A stretch of 64,000 nucleotides of DNA from Owenia fusiformis (lineage: Eukaryota; Annelida; Polychaeta; Sabellida; Oweniidae). Shown here in pieces: positions 34,889 to 43,250 of this stretch. The position numbers were made by a program, and so were the translations under genes. Location: contig CAIIXF020000091.1 of the NCBI GenBank assembly GCA_903813345.2, forward strand, positions 62,001-126,000, written 5' to 3'. Position 1 is the stretch's first letter. Each line of letters opens with the position of its first letter. The notes beneath the pieces were generated by a model, which was not told the DNA's origin, searched no databases, and saw only the letters and a program-made list of their open reading frames with translations.

Positions 34889-37800
34889 TTAAATATTTAT
34901 TTTTTTAATTTTGTAATGTCCATGTGCTAGAGAGGTAATACCATCCTCGAGGACAAACCTCTTGTCATCATACGGATTAAGTGAAATCTTGTTTATTTCA
35001 AGTGTAAACAATTCATGATTCAATGATCTAATTTGTTTCATTGAATGTATGTTCAATTCATGATTTAGTACTGCATTGCGATAGTCATCATGTGTTATTT
35101 GGTTCTTAATGACAGCTTTATTCACTCCTTTAGCAGTTTTCTTTGCCTCATTTTGTACTAATAAGGAGTACATTTTAGGTTTCAATCCTACGAATTCCGA
35201 TGGACAAACTCCTATTGTTTCATCTTTAAACTTCCCAATGACTTTTTTGTTCGAAGTTGAATATAACATGTGATCTTTAGGAAAGTCTGATGTGTCATAC
35301 ATATCCATGTTTTCAGCCATATCCTTGTAAATATTCTCTGTTTGTATAAGATAACATAGGGAATCTGTATCTGTAAACAACAACGTGGACTTGTCACCAT
35401 ATTTAGGTAAGATATGTTCGTAATGATACTCATACATCAATGTTTTACTGAGATCCAAAATTGCAAACCCACAATAAATGGGTCGATTGAGATACAATTT
35501 GATCTTTCTCAATTCTACTGCCGCTAAATCTTCATTAAAGATTTTAAATCCATAAAATGATGGTTTACAAGCGAGTTTTTGCAATCTTGCTTCTTTGTGT
35601 ATCAACTCAATCAGACGTCGATTTCTTAAGTTTTCACAGGATTTCCCGAACATAGAGTTGTTCATGAGTTTAAAAAAGTCTTTCTCAAATGCATTTTTAG
35701 CCAGCATCCTTCTTTGAGTATTCAAATCAATGTAAGGTTTGAGCCATGGTGATTGCTTAAATGTGAGAATTCTATGGATTTTTTTCAAAACTAACCCATG
35801 TTTCATATATTGTTGAAGATTCCTATAATGTAAAACGTAATTTGTCTTATCATTGAGATTGGGAACTAATTTCTTTAATTTACATTCACCTAATTCCAAC
35901 TCTTCCAATAATCGTTTGCAGAATGGTGATGTCATGTTTTCATTAATTTGTATAGATTCAGGTGCTAAAGGATAATCTGAATGTGTGTCATGTAATTCAC
36001 TTGGGTACTCTAGATCAACTTCCAATATATATCCATCATCAGAATTTTCAGATATATCATCAACATTGAATGATGCTATTGCATTTTCATCCATCCATTT
36101 GAAACCATGGGTTGGGAGGGGTTTACTCATAGCCCACCCATATAAATTATTCGCATCTATATATGTAATATAAGATGTTGGTTTCGTTTGATCATAATCT
36201 GTAAGATATTCATTGTTTGCCTTCGCATACCTATGTGATATCATGGAAATACCTCCCCTAAGACCAGATTCTATGAAAAGATGCATGTCAGGATCTGTAA
36301 ATAACTCAAGTTTAACACCCGTATATTTCAATGCTGCTATCCAACTAAGTCCAGGAGCCGTGTAAAAGTGTGCAGGGTCTAATTCATACATTTCTATCGC
36401 TAAGTCTCTAAATGATTCAAACACATCACTGAGAAGGAGCGTGTCTGTCATTAAATACAAGTCGTGATATTCTTTGAATGTTGACATGTTGAATGTATTC
36501 CAAACTGTATTTGCATGAGCATAGTCAATATCTGATAATTCTTCACCAGTAAGATCATTGAAAAAGTCACATTTGGGAGGTAACTGACTGTCACTTAATT
36601 TTTCAGTTTGATCAAACCAACTGTATGGAAACACACCCTTTCTCATCAAAAGCGCAAGTTCTTCTTCATTTTTAAATTCACTCATTAAATGTTTACATTT
36701 TTCTTTGCCTTCATTAGCCAGATTTCCCACCAGTTTGTCCAATGAGGTACTCATAAATTGGAAACTGTCTATGAAATCCATAGATCCCATGGAAAACGAT
36801 ATGTATCTTTCCATATTAGTTGGGATCACTTTTAGTTTATTGTGTTGACATTGTCCTATGCTTTGCATAATATGATGTGCATCATAATTTTTCAAATTGT
36901 GAAATACAACAGGTATTCGATCCCGAAATCTAAAGTTCACATTGCATGCATTGTGTGCTGCTCCTCTGAAGTGCCCCGTCACATGATCATGGTCACGAAC
37001 CCTGTCTTCTCCAAGGACTTCTTTACAGATATGACAATGTGTTGCATTTTCAAATTTTTCACGATCTCCAGAACGCATTTTTAAAGGTTTCTGCTTATGT
37101 TTGTACCACAAATCAATGTCATCTTGAACCTTAACCATGTGTTCAATGAAGGTATCCGTCACATTCTGTCCAGTGTATACAACAGCAGGTTTAGTTAGGT
37201 CTTCAGTAGGTCCGACTACTTTATAACAGAAACCTGATGGAATATGTTTAGTCATTTTCTGTGTATAAGACTTCTGGGGATTTGGTTGACAGCCAGAAAC
37301 TTTATCACAAACACTCTCAAAATCAGCATACACTATCCATGGAACCTTTAATTGTTTTTCCACTTGCTTAAAGTGTAGCCATTTATCTTTTTCTGAGGGT
37401 AATTCAATTTTCTGAGGTCCATGAATTTGACAATAGTTGATATGTTTGTCTAATAGTGTAGCCTTCGTAAATCCATGTAAACAATAAGGACAAAAATGAT
37501 GTTTATTTCCCTTTGATTTGGTATGATAGAGAAGTCGATTGAGATCTTTAATCCAGCAATAATGACTTCGTTTTGCATTGGATAATAATAACAAGTTCAC
37601 ATGTTTGTTTGTTCTTTTCTTAGTGATGTGTATGGGGAAAACCTCTTTCTCATACCCAAACAAGTTGACCGAAATGTCATTGTTTTTTTCAAATGTTGCA
37701 ATATCATCAGGTTTTACAGGATATTTGATTCCCTGCATGTTGAGTTCATGCATAAATGGTTTGTACTTGTTAACTCTATAATCATGCTGCTTTTGGGGAT

Positions 37801-38707
37801 GCAATGCTGAAAGCACTGCATAAACAAAACATTTTTTGTCCTTATTTTGAACATTGATAATAGCTCGTTTAGCCCTCAGTTTTAAGGGGGTAGGGATATA
37901 ACTACTCCCCTTAATTGGTTTCCATTTGACAATATGTAGTTTCAGTTCAATGACGTAATCGAGTATCCATGAACTGCCTTCACGCTGATAGGAAATGAAA
38001 GCATCGTACATCTTTTTCACACTCTCCTTAAATGCATCATCTAAATCTACCTTTTTTATTGCTGTTTGACAATGACCTCTGAAATGAGGCCATGCCAACT
38101 CAGTCTCTTCTTTTTTCTGTTTTTTGAACTGGACTTGCATTGACATGTACCATTTAATACTGCCAAGCTTCTTGATTTGTTTTGACAAAAGATGTTTGAC
38201 TTTCTCTTCATTTCTTTTAAAAAAATATAAGGGATCAAATTTTGATTGTCCATATGCTTTAATTGTTTTTACAAGTAATGTTCCTTGTATTGCTTGCTCT
38301 TCAAAATCACATTCTAATTGATCATTATCGTCTATTGCATTTTCTTGTGTTGCATCAATATCATTGACTTGCATAGGCTCCTCTGCTGTATTATTTTCTC
38401 TGTTCAAGGATTCATCAGTATCATCAGATGCTCCATGACCTATTTGAAAATGTCGTATCCTATGTTCATTAAGTTTATCTTTCCTATGAAATAATTTTGC
38501 ACATATGTCACATGCATGATTTGGATCATTGTGTATCTTTTTATGTCTTTGTAGATGTTGATTATGCTTGAAAACATTTTGACAAATATCACATTCATAG
38601 CGTTGAATTTGATGTCCATGAACCAATCTTTGATGTCTCATTAATCCTCTCTTGTGTTGATATATTTTACCACAATCACAATTGTATGTTGTTTTCATTG
38701 TAGACAT
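34889..38707 (-). CDS. protein-primed-type DNA polymerase B with zinc fingers and endonuclease VII-like motif
   Basis: A 1,272-residue intact frame. Residues 1-88 hold three C2H2-type fingers (the first starts with CxC rather than CxxC). A segment at about 290-395 (CFVYAVLSALHP; HYCWIKDLNRLL) and a finger at 406-426 precede the exonuclease: DFES at 462-465 (Exo I), HNLKNYDAHH at 603 (Exo II) and YLMTDTLLLSD at 751-761 (Exo III). Between Exo I and II, 558-589 shows CxxC...DHDHxTG...H..CN, the treble-clef pattern of recombination endonuclease VII. Polymerase motifs are DANNLYGWAM at 851 (A), KLMNNSMFG at 1013 (B) and FTDTDS at 1111 (C). All catalytic Asp residues are present, so it may be active. 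It would copy the element, primed by a terminal protein that is not identified here. The start codon lies about 60 bp downstream of a TATA box. Confidence 0.92.
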   Translation of the reverse strand: MSTMKTTYNCDCGKIYQHKRGLMRHQRLVHGHQIQRYECDICQNVFKHNQHLQRHKKIHNDPNHACDICAKLFHRKDKLNEHRIRHFQIGHGASDDTDESLNRENNTAEEPMQVNDIDATQENAIDDNDQLECDFEEQAIQGTLLVKTIKAYGQSKFDPLYFFKRNEEKVKHLLSKQIKKLGSIKWYMSMQVQFKKQKKEETELAWPHFRGHCQTAIKKVDLDDAFKESVKKMYDAFISYQREGSSWILDYVIELKLHIVKWKPIKGSSYIPTPLKLRAKRAIINVQNKDKKCFVYAVLSALHPQKQHDYRVNKYKPFMHELNMQGIKYPVKPDDIATFEKNNDISVNLFGYEKEVFPIHITKKRTNKHVNLLLLSNAKRSHYCWIKDLNRLLYHTKSKGNKHHFCPYCLHGFTKATLLDKHINYCQIHGPQKIELPSEKDKWLHFKQVEKQLKVPWIVYADFESVCDKVSGCQPNPQKSYTQKMTKHIPSGFCYKVVGPTEDLTKPAVVYTGQNVTDTFIEHMVKVQDDIDLWYKHKQKPLKMRSGDREKFENATHCHICKEVLGEDRVRDHDHVTGHFRGAAHNACNVNFRFRDRIPVVFHNLKNYDAHHIMQSIGQCQHNKLKVIPTNMERYISFSMGSMDFIDSFQFMSTSLDKLVGNLANEGKEKCKHLMSEFKNEEELALLMRKGVFPYSWFDQTEKLSDSQLPPKCDFFNDLTGEELSDIDYAHANTVWNTFNMSTFKEYHDLYLMTDTLLLSDVFESFRDLAIEMYELDPAHFYTAPGLSWIAALKYTGVKLELFTDPDMHLFIESGLRGGISMISHRYAKANNEYLTDYDQTKPTSYITYIDANNLYGWAMSKPLPTHGFKWMDENAIASFNVDDISENSDDGYILEVDLEYPSELHDTHSDYPLAPESIQINENMTSPFCKRLLEELELGECKLKKLVPNLNDKTNYVLHYRNLQQYMKHGLVLKKIHRILTFKQSPWLKPYIDLNTQRRMLAKNAFEKDFFKLMNNSMFGKSCENLRNRRLIELIHKEARLQKLACKPSFYGFKIFNEDLAAVELRKIKLYLNRPIYCGFAILDLSKTLMYEYHYEHILPKYGDKSTLLFTDTDSLCYLIQTENIYKDMAENMDMYDTSDFPKDHMLYSTSNKKVIGKFKDETIGVCPSEFVGLKPKMYSLLVQNEAKKTAKGVNKAVIKNQITHDDYRNAVLNHELNIHSMKQIRSLNHELFTLEINKISLNPYDDKRFVLEDGITSLAHGHYKIKKINI

Positions 38708-38764
38708 GTTGTTGTTTATTTGTTTGCTGCTGTTATGAATGGTGGTGTATCAACTTTTGAAAGA

Positions 38765-38772
38765 TTTTTATA
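38765..38772 (-). promoter_or_regulatory. TATA box of the polymerase gene
   Basis: TATAAAAA on the minus strand, 58-65 bp upstream of the ATG, would place the transcript start about 30 bases before the start codon. Confidence 0.55.
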
Positions 38773-38784
38773 GGGTAAAAACCG

Positions 38785-38995
38785 TGTCATAAACTATTTT
38801 TAGAACGTGATGTCATGCTATTTTTAGAAACTGATCTTAGATGTCATGTCTTCTAGATAGTTCTAGAAAATGATATGCTATATTTAGAACATGATGTCAT
38901 ATGCTATATTTAGAACATGATGCCAATACTATTTTTAGAAACAGATCTTATAAGATGATGGTGCCATGTGATCTTGATAGTTCTAGAAAGGGGGA
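38785..38995 (-). promoter_or_regulatory. repeated TAGAA/ATGTCAT upstream region of the polymerase gene
   Basis: Units like GCTATTTTTAGAA and ATATTTAGAACATGATGTCAT recur about six times just upstream of the TATA box. TTCTAGAA-type palindromes are included. The position suggests a binding array controlling polymerase expression; the factor is unknown. From here to the right TIR (39,409) nothing else was recognised. Confidence 0.45.
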
Positions 38996-39409
38996 TTAAC
39001 AATATAAACAAAATATATTCTAGAACATTAAGGATTAACATAATGATGCAATCAACATTGGTTTGAATACAAGCGTCACTCTACTACTGTGAAAATAAAA
39101 ACAAGTATATTGGTCAGAGTAATCCAATATAAGCCTTATCACCTATACAAATATTTAATCCAAAATCCAATATCTATATCATATAACTTTTCATTGAACA
39201 GTGCTATTTTGTTTGACCAGCTCAATATACTACAATAGGATTATTTAATCACAACTGAAGTTCAATAGCTTTTATATTTATACAGAGTATTGGTCAGTCA
39301 AATAATAATCGCTAGGAGTTTGGACCAGACTTTTATAATGTACATGTACATTGTATACGGCTATAATTGAATCAAACTTCAGGGTGAGTAAACAATACAG
39401 TACAGTTTA

Positions 39410-39934
39410 CTGAGATCAAATGAAACATTTATATATCTAAAAAACCTGGCTAGAAATGATAATGAAAAGGATTATGATCATAAAGTAAAGGAGTATATAG
39501 ATAGGGGAAACAATGAAAAGGAGGCTATAGAAAAGGCTGAGAAGAAACTTATACAAAAGGATAAAGAAATATTCATGAAGCACTATAAGAAGGTGTTAAA
39601 ACAAGTATTTGGTTTAGCAGACAATGCATTACATAGAAATATTGTAGATGCAGTGAATGATATGTTAATGAGAGGTGTCTTTAGAGATCTTGCAATCAGA
39701 AAGACACTTGTGAAAAATGAACATAAGTTTAATGAGCTATTTATAGAAGATACAGATGATGAAGACGATTCAAATGAAGAATCTACTGATGAAGAAAAGT
39801 CTGATAATTATGATGAAAGCAATGCTAATGAAGAATTTACTGATGAAGAACAATCTAATGATTATGATGAAAGCAATTCTGATGAAGAACAATCTAATGA
39901 TTATGACGAAAGCAATTCTGAAAAAAGCAGTTGA
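39410..39934 (+). pseudogene. truncated TIR copy of the zinc-finger/acidic gene
   Basis: Carries the C-terminal ~175 codons of the 33,448-34,404 gene in inverse orientation, with the same stop. The fingers and start codon are missing because they lie outside the TIR. From an internal ATG at 39,575 a 119-residue acidic product is possible. A few substitutions (such as NANEE for NVYEE) separate the copies. Confidence 0.85.
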
Positions 39935-40549
39935 TATTTTAATATATATGTATCCTTTCAATACATCAGACATTATTCAAATATATGTATATGACCAGTG
40001 TTGTTTCATAATCACATTTCTACGTCAGATATCAAAACATTGTAAATCTTGTATGTTATACTTTAATAAATAGCAAAACATTATTTTATGTTATGTTGAA
40101 TAATTATAATAACTGATAATTCAAGACTTGTAGTACATTGTGAAATATTTTTATGTTTTCATTCATTCATGTTGGTCTAAAAATAGATATTGCGTCATGG
40201 AACCTTCTAGAATAATGACTCATCACTGTACCTAATAGAAACTATACTGGAACTTTCTAGAATAATAGCTCATCAGTGTAATTTCCAGAATCTATGACGT
40301 CATTTTGTAGCCATCTTGTAATTCCATCATAAGGGCGCTGATTATATCTCATTAGTGGGCTATACCATCTAAAATTCCATTGTGGAACATGTTTCAACTT
40401 GTTATTTCGTTATGATTCATATTCATACACATCCATGACATCATGACATCATCCCCCGGATGATGTCATGGTCATGTGACCTTAAAAAATCCAGAAAATC
40501 TGCCCACCCCCGCCCACCCCGGCCTGATGTTAGTACTTTTATATCTACT
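39410..40549 (-). repeat. right 1,140-bp TIR
   Basis: Inverse of 32,833-33,972. The inner border is at CTGAGATCAAATG, after which the two sides differ. Confidence 0.9.
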
Positions 40550-40555
40550 AAAATA
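40550..40555 (+). repeat. 6-bp target duplication AAAATA, right
   Basis: Partner of 32,827-32,832. Confidence 0.9.
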
Positions 40556-40682
40556 CCGTAAAGAAAATGATAATAAGATATGGAATGAATGAAGAAGGAT
40601 GTGTGTGAAATGGAGTGAATGTGTAAAATATACTTTGTAAGAATATATTACAGAAGTCAATATGTTTTTAAATAAATTTTAA

Positions 40683-40712
<30 letters not shown>
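40550..40712 (+). mobile_element. LINE-A ORF2 end, 3' UTR and poly-A tail
   Basis: The LINE frame resumes after the Polinton-like insertion and stops at a TGA near 40,584. About 100 bp of 3' UTR and a 26-base A tail follow. Confidence 0.8.
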
Positions 40713-40719
<7 letters not shown>

Positions 40720-40726
40720 AGAGGAT
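40713..40726 (+). repeat. 14-bp target duplication of LINE-A, right copy
   Basis: AGTAAATAGAGGAT, identical to 29,589-29,602. Confidence 0.9.
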
Positions 40727-41246
40727 TATCATATTCAAAATCAATGCATCTAATAAGCAGTACATTAAGTGTTTTCTATAAAATGCTTTTACTCTCAGCT
40801 ACTTTTCAATTTTAAAACATTTCTATATTGAGTGGAATAAAGCAATGTTTCATAGTTTCAAGCAGATTTTAGTACTGTCTGACCAATTGTATCTTCAGAC
40901 TTATTCATCTCATGATTATGTCATACTGACCTACCTTTTACTTAAACAAGTCTTTAAACTTATCTTCAATAATTAAGAACCTGCACTGAATACGGAAGTA
41001 AGGTCATTTTATACATTTATTCTTCGCCCTGATGAGATCTTCACTATGAGGTGATCGCTCCGTTCCTCTGCAGTGTATATGTTGATACCGAAGTCATAAT
41101 TTAATTTATTTATTGAGTCATTTTAATCATGGATATTGTGAGAACATATAGTCACCCTAGAGATTAGAAAGAATTCGACCTCACTCGCGTCGCCTTCTTG
41201 ATAGTTTTAAATACGATAATGTTCACCAGGAGAGTGCACTTATACA
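40727..41246 (+). other. upstream region of Ig cassette A
   Basis: No gene. It holds the conserved GCACTGAATACGGAAGTA block (40,983-41,000) that also precedes cassette B and closes the window. Probable promoter region of the cassette. Confidence 0.45.
40983..41000 (+). promoter_or_regulatory. conserved cassette-upstream block with ETS-type site, copy A
   Basis: GCACTGAATACGGAAGTA. ACGGAAGTA fits the ETS-family consensus. It lies 247 bp upstream of the cassette A start codon and recurs upstream of cassette B and at the right edge. Confidence 0.5.
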
Positions 41247-41622
41247 ATGGAATTCATACTCATTTGCCATTTACTATTCATCTTATCTTGTGTATCGTGT
41301 GAGACTACTAAACCACCAGCAGCTTGGAAACGTAAACCAGAGGACACCGTGGCAAATGTAGGAGATGCAATAACACTCTACTGTGAGATAAATAACTTAC
41401 CTGAAGGACACAGAGTGAGATGGAGCCGAGGAAGAGAGGGTGTGGATGATGTAGTACTCAGCAACAATAATGAAACAAATCCAGTATTTGCTAATATCTA
41501 TGAAATCACTGGAAGATATAACCTCCTCATTAAAAGAGTTCAGGATAACAGGGACTTTACATATTTCACCTGTAGGGAATTGGTAGCCGCACTTGTAAGC
41601 AAAGTATGTGTCATCAAGGCTG
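41247..41622 (+). CDS. Ig cassette A: signal peptide plus V-like Ig domain exon
   Basis: A 376-bp exon (125 codons plus one base) ending AAG GCT G with donor GTAAGT, so phase 1. It opens with MEFILICHLLFILSCVSC, a clear signal peptide. The Ig domain has the first Cys in TLYCEIN, the core Trp in RVRWSRG and the second Cys in DFTYFTC, an odd form of the usual DxGxYxC. Signal peptide and whole domain in one exon is unusual, and fits a first exon with its own promoter. The product should be secreted or membrane-bound after splicing to downstream exons, which are not seen here. Relation to the 7.8-14.9 kb tail gene is possible but unshown. Confidence 0.8.
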
Positions 41623-42130
41623 GTAAGTTATATGACTAGATTGGTAAAATTGAACAAGTTCTCTGTCATAAAACTGGTAAGCTATATAATTACAAACTGT
41701 AATGTAATTTAGAATTTACGGTTTGTATTTTTAATAGTAGTATCATGAGATACCACCTTTTCTATGCACTGTTATTCAAGATGAATTAGATAGTGGGATA
41801 TTTGATGAATTAACTCAGATATATCTGTGTTGTGTAATAAAGTGCAATCCAAAGCAATACCAACATGTCCAGGAACCAAATTCGTCTTAACTTTCGAACC
41901 TGTTTCGGACACAAAAACATTAACGGTTTTTATTATTTGTATCATGTAATGAACACCTGAATCAGGTTTTGTCATTGATTCGATATACACATTTGTATAA
42001 ACTTACTTATCTCGTTCAGTTAGAACATGCACTTAACACGGAAGTAAAATCATTTAAATGAACTTCTACCTGTACGAATATATTCATTTAACAGTATGAG
42101 TACAATGTTAATATTACTGAATCGAATTCT
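41623..42130 (+). other. cassette A to B spacer
   Basis: No further exon. The donor region is partly repeated (CTGGTAAGCTATAT at about 41,666). It includes the second conserved upstream block at 42,030-42,047. Confidence 0.4.
42030..42047 (+). promoter_or_regulatory. conserved cassette-upstream block, copy B
   Basis: GCACTTAACACGGAAGTA, 273 bp upstream of the cassette B start; 1,047 bp from copy A, which gives the length of the duplicated unit. Confidence 0.5.
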
Positions 42131-42136
42131 AGCCAT

Positions 42137-42190
42137 TAAAAAAAGAACCAGAGTACATCGTAGCAAATGTAAAGTATCATAGATTGCAAT
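42137..42190 (+). pseudogene. relic of an Ig cassette
   Basis: AAAGAACCAGAGTACATCG and GTAGCAAATGTAAAG resemble the start of the Ig domain in cassettes A and B (Lys-Pro-Glu-Asp...Val-Ala-Asn-Val) but are diverged and lack the rest. It lies just upstream of cassette B. Confidence 0.45.
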
Positions 42191-42319
42191 TTCATAACAT
42201 ATTGTTAAAAGCGTGTGAACATGATCGTATTAAGACTACTGGAGAGGGAGTTCAACATCCTGAGCGTCATTTTTGATAATTTTATGTCGCGGAGATGATT
42301 ACATACAGAGAGAACTGAC

Positions 42320-42698
42320 ATGATGCGATCAACAATCCTTTGTAATTTACTTCTTATCTTACCATGTGTATTGTGTGAGACTACTAAACCACCAGCAGCT
42401 TGGAAACGTAAACCAGAGGACACTTTGGCAAATGTAGGAGATGCAATAACACTCTACTGTGTGATAAATAACTTACCTGAAGGACACAGAGTGAGATGGT
42501 TTCGTGGAAGGGAGGGTGTGGATGAAGTATTACTCAGCAACAATAATGAAACAAATCCAGTATTTGCTGATATCTATGAAATCACTGGAAGATATAACCT
42601 CCTGATTAAGATAGTCCAGGATAACAGGGACTTTACACATTTCACCTGTAGGGCATTGCTGGCTGCACTTGTAAGCAAAGCATCTGTCATCAAGGCTG
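42320..42698 (+). CDS. Ig cassette B: signal peptide plus V-like Ig domain exon
   Basis: A 379-bp exon (126 codons plus one base) with donor GTAAGT in phase 1, as in cassette A. The signal peptide MMRSTILCNLLLILPCVLC differs from A, whereas the mature domain is almost the same: TLYCVIN, RVRWFRG and DFTHFTC carry the first Cys, Trp and second Cys. About a dozen residues differ from A across the domain, several next to the Trp and second Cys. Close spacing (about 0.7 kb) with no exon between A and B argues for alternative first exons or very recent gene duplication with lost tails. Confidence 0.8.
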
Positions 42699-42982
42699 GT
42701 AAGTTATATAGCTTGTTAAATTGCAAGTACAGGATGGTCAAAAAACGGTAAACCTGCATTTTTTCTCATATCCTTTTAGAAAATTACTCCCTAATATTTA
42801 ACACATTTGTACATCATTAAATTTTCTACCAGTCTACCATATTTCATGATTATCAGACTGGTATTCACAATGTTACAGGACTTTGAACAACAGAACAACA
42901 TGCTCCAGGTGTGGGTATCATTTCCCTGTAAACAAACCTGCACCAGTTGTCTAAAGTCAGATTTGAACTTTTGAGAACTTGT
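42699..42982 (+). other. downstream of cassette B into a broken AGGTCA-type repeat
   Basis: No exon seen. From about 42,953 the sequence (AAAGTCAGATTTGAACTTTTGAGAACTTGT) follows the repeat at 45.3-49.2 kb, described here by its first and last bases; it is cut at the CTTGT insertion site and resumes at 63,332. Confidence 0.45.
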
Positions 42983-43180
42983 TGTTACGCGGTATATGGC
43001 ACACATTCATGGTTGCGCGGTATTTGTGATACGGGTGAATATGTCATACTCACCTGCGGTATATGGCATATTCCGCAGGTGAGTATGCGATATTTCGCAG
43101 TGAATATGCGATACATTGATTTCAGTGAATACCCGATACTCACCTGCGGAATATGTCATACTCACTTGTGGAATATGCCA
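42983..43180. mobile_element. left half of a small TIR element, now 20 kb from its right half
   Basis: It starts TGTTACGCGGTA after CTTGT (42,978-42,982). The right half ends TACCGCGTAACA at 63,331 before CTTGT (63,332-63,336). Both halves consist of short palindromic units like GCGGAATATGCC and ATACTCACCTGCGG. The flanks join to an unbroken copy of the repeat seen at 46,870. Confidence 0.65.
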
Positions 43181-43195
43181 AAGAAATACTCTGAT

Positions 43196-43250
43196 TTAAT
43201 TGATCTGCGGTCGACGCACGGCCTCCGTACGACAAATGTGACTGGGGTGT
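43196..43250 (-). mobile_element. loose end of the ACACCCCAGTCACA TIR family
   Basis: On the minus strand it reads ACACCCCAGTCACATTTGTC and continues like the left end of the 21,564 element, including a CGACCGCAG block. Its partner end is not found; probably truncated. Confidence 0.6.

Larger units (their letters stand above)
32833..40549. mobile_element. 7,717-bp Polinton-like element with only a PolB and a zinc-finger gene
   Basis: A complete element: termini begin AGTAGATATAAAAG and are inverted; TIRs are 1,140 bp each (32,833-33,972 and 39,410-40,549) with very few differences; a 6-bp duplication AAAATA flanks it. Both genes are on the minus strand: a DNA polymerase B of the protein-primed type and a 318-residue C2H2/acidic protein. 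5'-AG termini, 6-bp duplications, long TIRs and this polymerase are Polinton/Maverick traits. Typical members are 15-20 kb and also carry a retroviral-type integrase, packaging ATPase, protease and capsid genes, none of which is present. It was probably integrated by an enzyme supplied in trans. Confidence 0.85.
29603..40712 (+). mobile_element. LINE-A: 5'-truncated L1/Tx1-like retrotransposon, split by a Polinton-like element
   Basis: A non-LTR retrotransposon copy that starts inside the endonuclease domain (GDFN motif) and ends in a poly-A tail (about 40,687-40,712), flanked by the perfect 14-bp duplication AGTAAATAGAGGAT. Without the 7,717-bp insertion at 32,833-40,549 and one copy of its target duplication, the LINE is about 3.4 kb. 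5' truncation, poly-A tail and a long target duplication are the marks of target-primed reverse transcription. Frame breaks in ORF2 show it is dead. Confidence 0.9.

Noticed and set aside
32833-40549. Remnant of an endogenous virus rather than a transposon
   Set aside because: No capsid, packaging ATPase or protease gene is present. Perfect 6-bp duplication and full TIRs show a complete, small integrated element, so Polinton-like transposon is the simpler call.
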